A DNA stretch of 8,207 nucleotides from Treponema sp. Its GTDB lineage: Bacteria; Spirochaetota; Spirochaetia; Treponematales; Treponemataceae. Positions 6,629 to 8,207 of this stretch are shown here, one piece after another. Within the stretch, counting starts at the first letter, position 1. Every line of letters begins with the position of its first letter. The stretch is from assembly GCA_017622055.1 (NCBI GenBank), contig JAGARY010000059.1:1-8207 (forward strand), in the 5' to 3' direction. A program made the translations under genes and the position numbers. The notes beneath the pieces were generated by a model. It had not been told where the DNA came from. It did not search any database and saw only the letters and a program-made list of their open reading frames with translations.

Positions 6629-6657
6629 AATATAACGTTTTATTTGTTGCCGTTCAA
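6629..6657 (-). promoter_or_regulatory. Predicted promoter of lon, giving a leaderless start
   Basis: On the minus strand, TTGAAC (6657-6652) and TATATT (6634-6629) are separated by exactly 17 bp. Six nucleotides follow before the lon ATG at 6622, placing the expected +1 on the A of the ATG. It sits wholly within the 41-bp gap after the kinase stop. No heat-shock operator such as CIRCE is visible here. Confidence 0.5.
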
Positions 6658-6663
6658 GTTAAA

Positions 6664-8207
6664 TCAATTTTTTGAAAGAGATGCCGAAACAAAGATTTCG
6701 TCTTGGAACCAATCAATTAATAAAGAGAAAATTTCTTCGGAGTATCCTTCTGATGTTGCTTTTATTTTCCAAACTGTACCAGATTTTAGTTCATCAAGAT
6801 TTATTGTATCTAAAGTTTTCCATTCGTTATTTATTAGTACTGAAAAAATTGTTTGAGTTGTGATTTCATTTCCTGTTTCGGCATCAAATGCTGATGGTCT
6901 AATCTTAATTGAACGAACCATATTTTTTAAGAAATCGCATTCCAAAATTGCATTTTCATCTGTTACAGAAAATGATTTCCACCAAACATAAGGACCTACT
7001 ACAACTTTTGCCCTATAATCTCCAGGTTTTAAATATACTGTATTTATTGTATATGTTTTATTTTTTGCTGCTGGTCTAGATACTTCTAATTCTGAGTTAC
7101 TTGGGATGAATTTATCAATGAATCTGCTTCCTTTTACAAAAAATGTTCTTTCGCTGCCATTAACTTCTGGAATTTCATCACCGTCATTTTCAAAAAAGAA
7201 AACTTTTATTGGTAAGTCCATGTTTGTTGAAAGTGATTTTGGCATTTGCATTTCAATTTTTATTTGTGTATACCAAGGAGATAAAATTGTTTTGTGGATT
7301 AAGCCAACCTTCCATGCAGAAACAAATAATAAAATTGCAGAAATTGCTGAAATAGAAATGATTTTTATTCTTTGTTTGATTTTATCTTTTGGTTCTAGAT
7401 TTTTAAATTCATAAGTGTTTTTTGCTAAAACAGCTTTTGCTATCTGAACTCTTAATTCATGGGTGTCGTAATGTTTTAAATATTTTTTTACTTCTTTTAA
7501 AACAGAATCTATGTTTTGATATCGATTTTTTGCTTTAGGTTTAATCATTTTATTGATTAATTTTGCAATTTTTTTAGGAATTGTTTTGTCAATTTTTCTA
7601 GGATTTATATATTTTCCTTTTTTGATTATGTTTAATGTTTCAATTGAAAATGTTCCAGGATAAGGTTTTGTTCCTGTTACCATTTCGTAAAGCATAATTC
7701 CTAGTGCATAAATATCTGCACGATTATCTACATTTGCACTGTCTTCAAATTGTTCTGGTGGCATATAGGCTGGAGTTCCAAGAGCTACACCAGTTTGGGT
7801 AAGATTATTTTCCTTTTCTTCGCTGTCGCTGGCAATTCCAAAATCTGCAAGTTTAATTTCTCCGCGCTTTGAAATTAATATATTTCCAGGTTTTATGTCT
7901 CTGTGAACAATATCTTTTGAGTGAGCGTATTTTAATGCAAAACAAGCGTCTTGCATAAATAGCATTGCAATTGGGCAGGGGAGAGAAGTTTGTTTTTTTA
8001 TTAATCCATCCAAAGCAAGACCGTCAACAAGTTCTTCTACCATGTATCTGTAGCCAGCTTCTGTAAAATAATCAAAAAGATGAACGATGTAAGGACTTTG
8101 TAAATCTAGCAAAATTTGTGCTTCTTTTTTAAAGCGTTCTGCATTTCCACTTTTTCCACGGGCAGTGAGTTTTTTTATGATTACATAGCGTTTTAAAGAT
8201 GGATGGA
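6664..8207 (-). CDS. Membrane-anchored Hanks-type Ser/Thr protein kinase, 5'-truncated
   Basis: This PknB-like kinase has a cytoplasmic catalytic domain, one membrane helix and an extracytoplasmic C-terminal domain. The frame stays open to the window edge, so the start and glycine-rich loop are missing; 513 residues remain. In window numbering, the ATP-binding Lys is in VIIKKL (8-13) and the helix-C Glu28 in FKKEAQIL. The catalytic loop HRDIKPGN is at 101-108 with Asp103, DFG at 121-123, and the activation segment ends in GTPAYMPPE, with Pro in place of the usual Ala of APE. The domain ends near 240. A single hydrophobic helix lies at about 281-302 (IISISAISAILLFVSAW), then about 210 residues rich in predicted beta-strand that I cannot assign; parts resemble PEGA/Ig-like modules. 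No PASTA repeats are seen. All catalytic residues in view are intact. The gene ends with TGA, 41 bp before lon, with no terminator between. Confidence 0.93.
   Translation of the reverse strand, partial: HPSLKRYVIIKKLTARGKSGNAERFKKEAQILLDLQSPYIVHLFDYFTEAGYRYMVEELVDGLALDGLIKKQTSLPCPIAMLFMQDACFALKYAHSKDIVHRDIKPGNILISKRGEIKLADFGIASDSEEKENNLTQTGVALGTPAYMPPEQFEDSANVDNRADIYALGIMLYEMVTGTKPYPGTFSIETLNIIKKGKYINPRKIDKTIPKKIAKLINKMIKPKAKNRYQNIDSVLKEVKKYLKHYDTHELRVQIAKAVLAKNTYEFKNLEPKDKIKQRIKIISISAISAILLFVSAWKVGLIHKTILSPWYTQIKIEMQMPKSLSTNMDLPIKVFFFENDGDEIPEVNGSERTFFVKGSRFIDKFIPSNSELEVSRPAAKNKTYTINTVYLKPGDYRAKVVVGPYVWWKSFSVTDENAILECDFLKNMVRSIKIRPSAFDAETGNEITTQTIFSVLINNEWKTLDTINLDELKSGTVWKIKATSEGYSEEIFSLLIDWFQDEIFVSASLSKN

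Noticed and set aside
8110..8112. TTG as a start codon of the kinase
   Set aside because: The frame continues to the window edge and encodes the kinase beta-3 Lys region (VIIKKL) and helix-C Glu. The true start is outside the window.
4178..8207. Lon plus kinase as a defence or toxin-antitoxin module
   Set aside because: Both have ordinary housekeeping or signalling architectures, and no small toxin/antitoxin gene or defence-type partner is present.

Overview
The window looks like a chromosomal stretch from an AT-rich diderm bacterium, most likely a spirochaete of the Treponema type (inference). Support for this comes from the strongly A/T-ending codon use, an outer-membrane beta-barrel candidate with a Sec signal peptide, a CUT1-type sugar-transport ATPase of the UgpC/MsmX kind, and a spirochaete-style Lon with a lengthened linker before its protease domain. 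I see no rRNA, tRNA, CRISPR array, transposase or phage gene. Both ends of the window cut through genes.

Layout. The + strand opens with the 3' part of a UgpC/MalK-type ABC ATPase (1-976) and a strong intrinsic terminator (1011-1050). A 299-bp intergenic region (977-1275) follows. It holds a second hairpin, an unusually GC-rich imperfect inverted repeat (1076-1129), and a promoter and Shine-Dalgarno site for a 409-aa secreted, probably outer-membrane beta-barrel protein (1276-2505), which has its own terminator. A HAD-family phosphatase/phosphomutase (2564-3211, minus) and a secreted alpha/beta-hydrolase of the carbohydrate-esterase type (3268-4131, plus) diverge from a 56-bp spacer. The esterase converges on lon (4178-6622, minus), and the two share a perfect 15-bp bidirectional terminator. 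Upstream of lon on the same strand is a membrane-anchored Hanks-type Ser/Thr kinase with a beta-rich extracytoplasmic tail (6664-8207, truncated at its 5' end).

How the genes fit together. This is mostly a row of short, independently transcribed units. Sugar import (ABC ATPase), a possible surface porin, an exported carbohydrate esterase and a sugar-phosphate-type HAD enzyme suit a saccharolytic host-associated spirochaete, but nothing proves a shared pathway. Kinase and lon may be partly co-transcribed, although lon has its own promoter-like sequence.

The clearest unexplained signals are three. Three of the four start codons visible in the window lack a Shine-Dalgarno site and sit at the predicted transcription start, suggesting leaderless mRNAs. 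There is a GC-rich inverted repeat at 1076-1129. The kinase carries an extracytoplasmic domain that I cannot assign. I did not find a convincing new multi-gene system.
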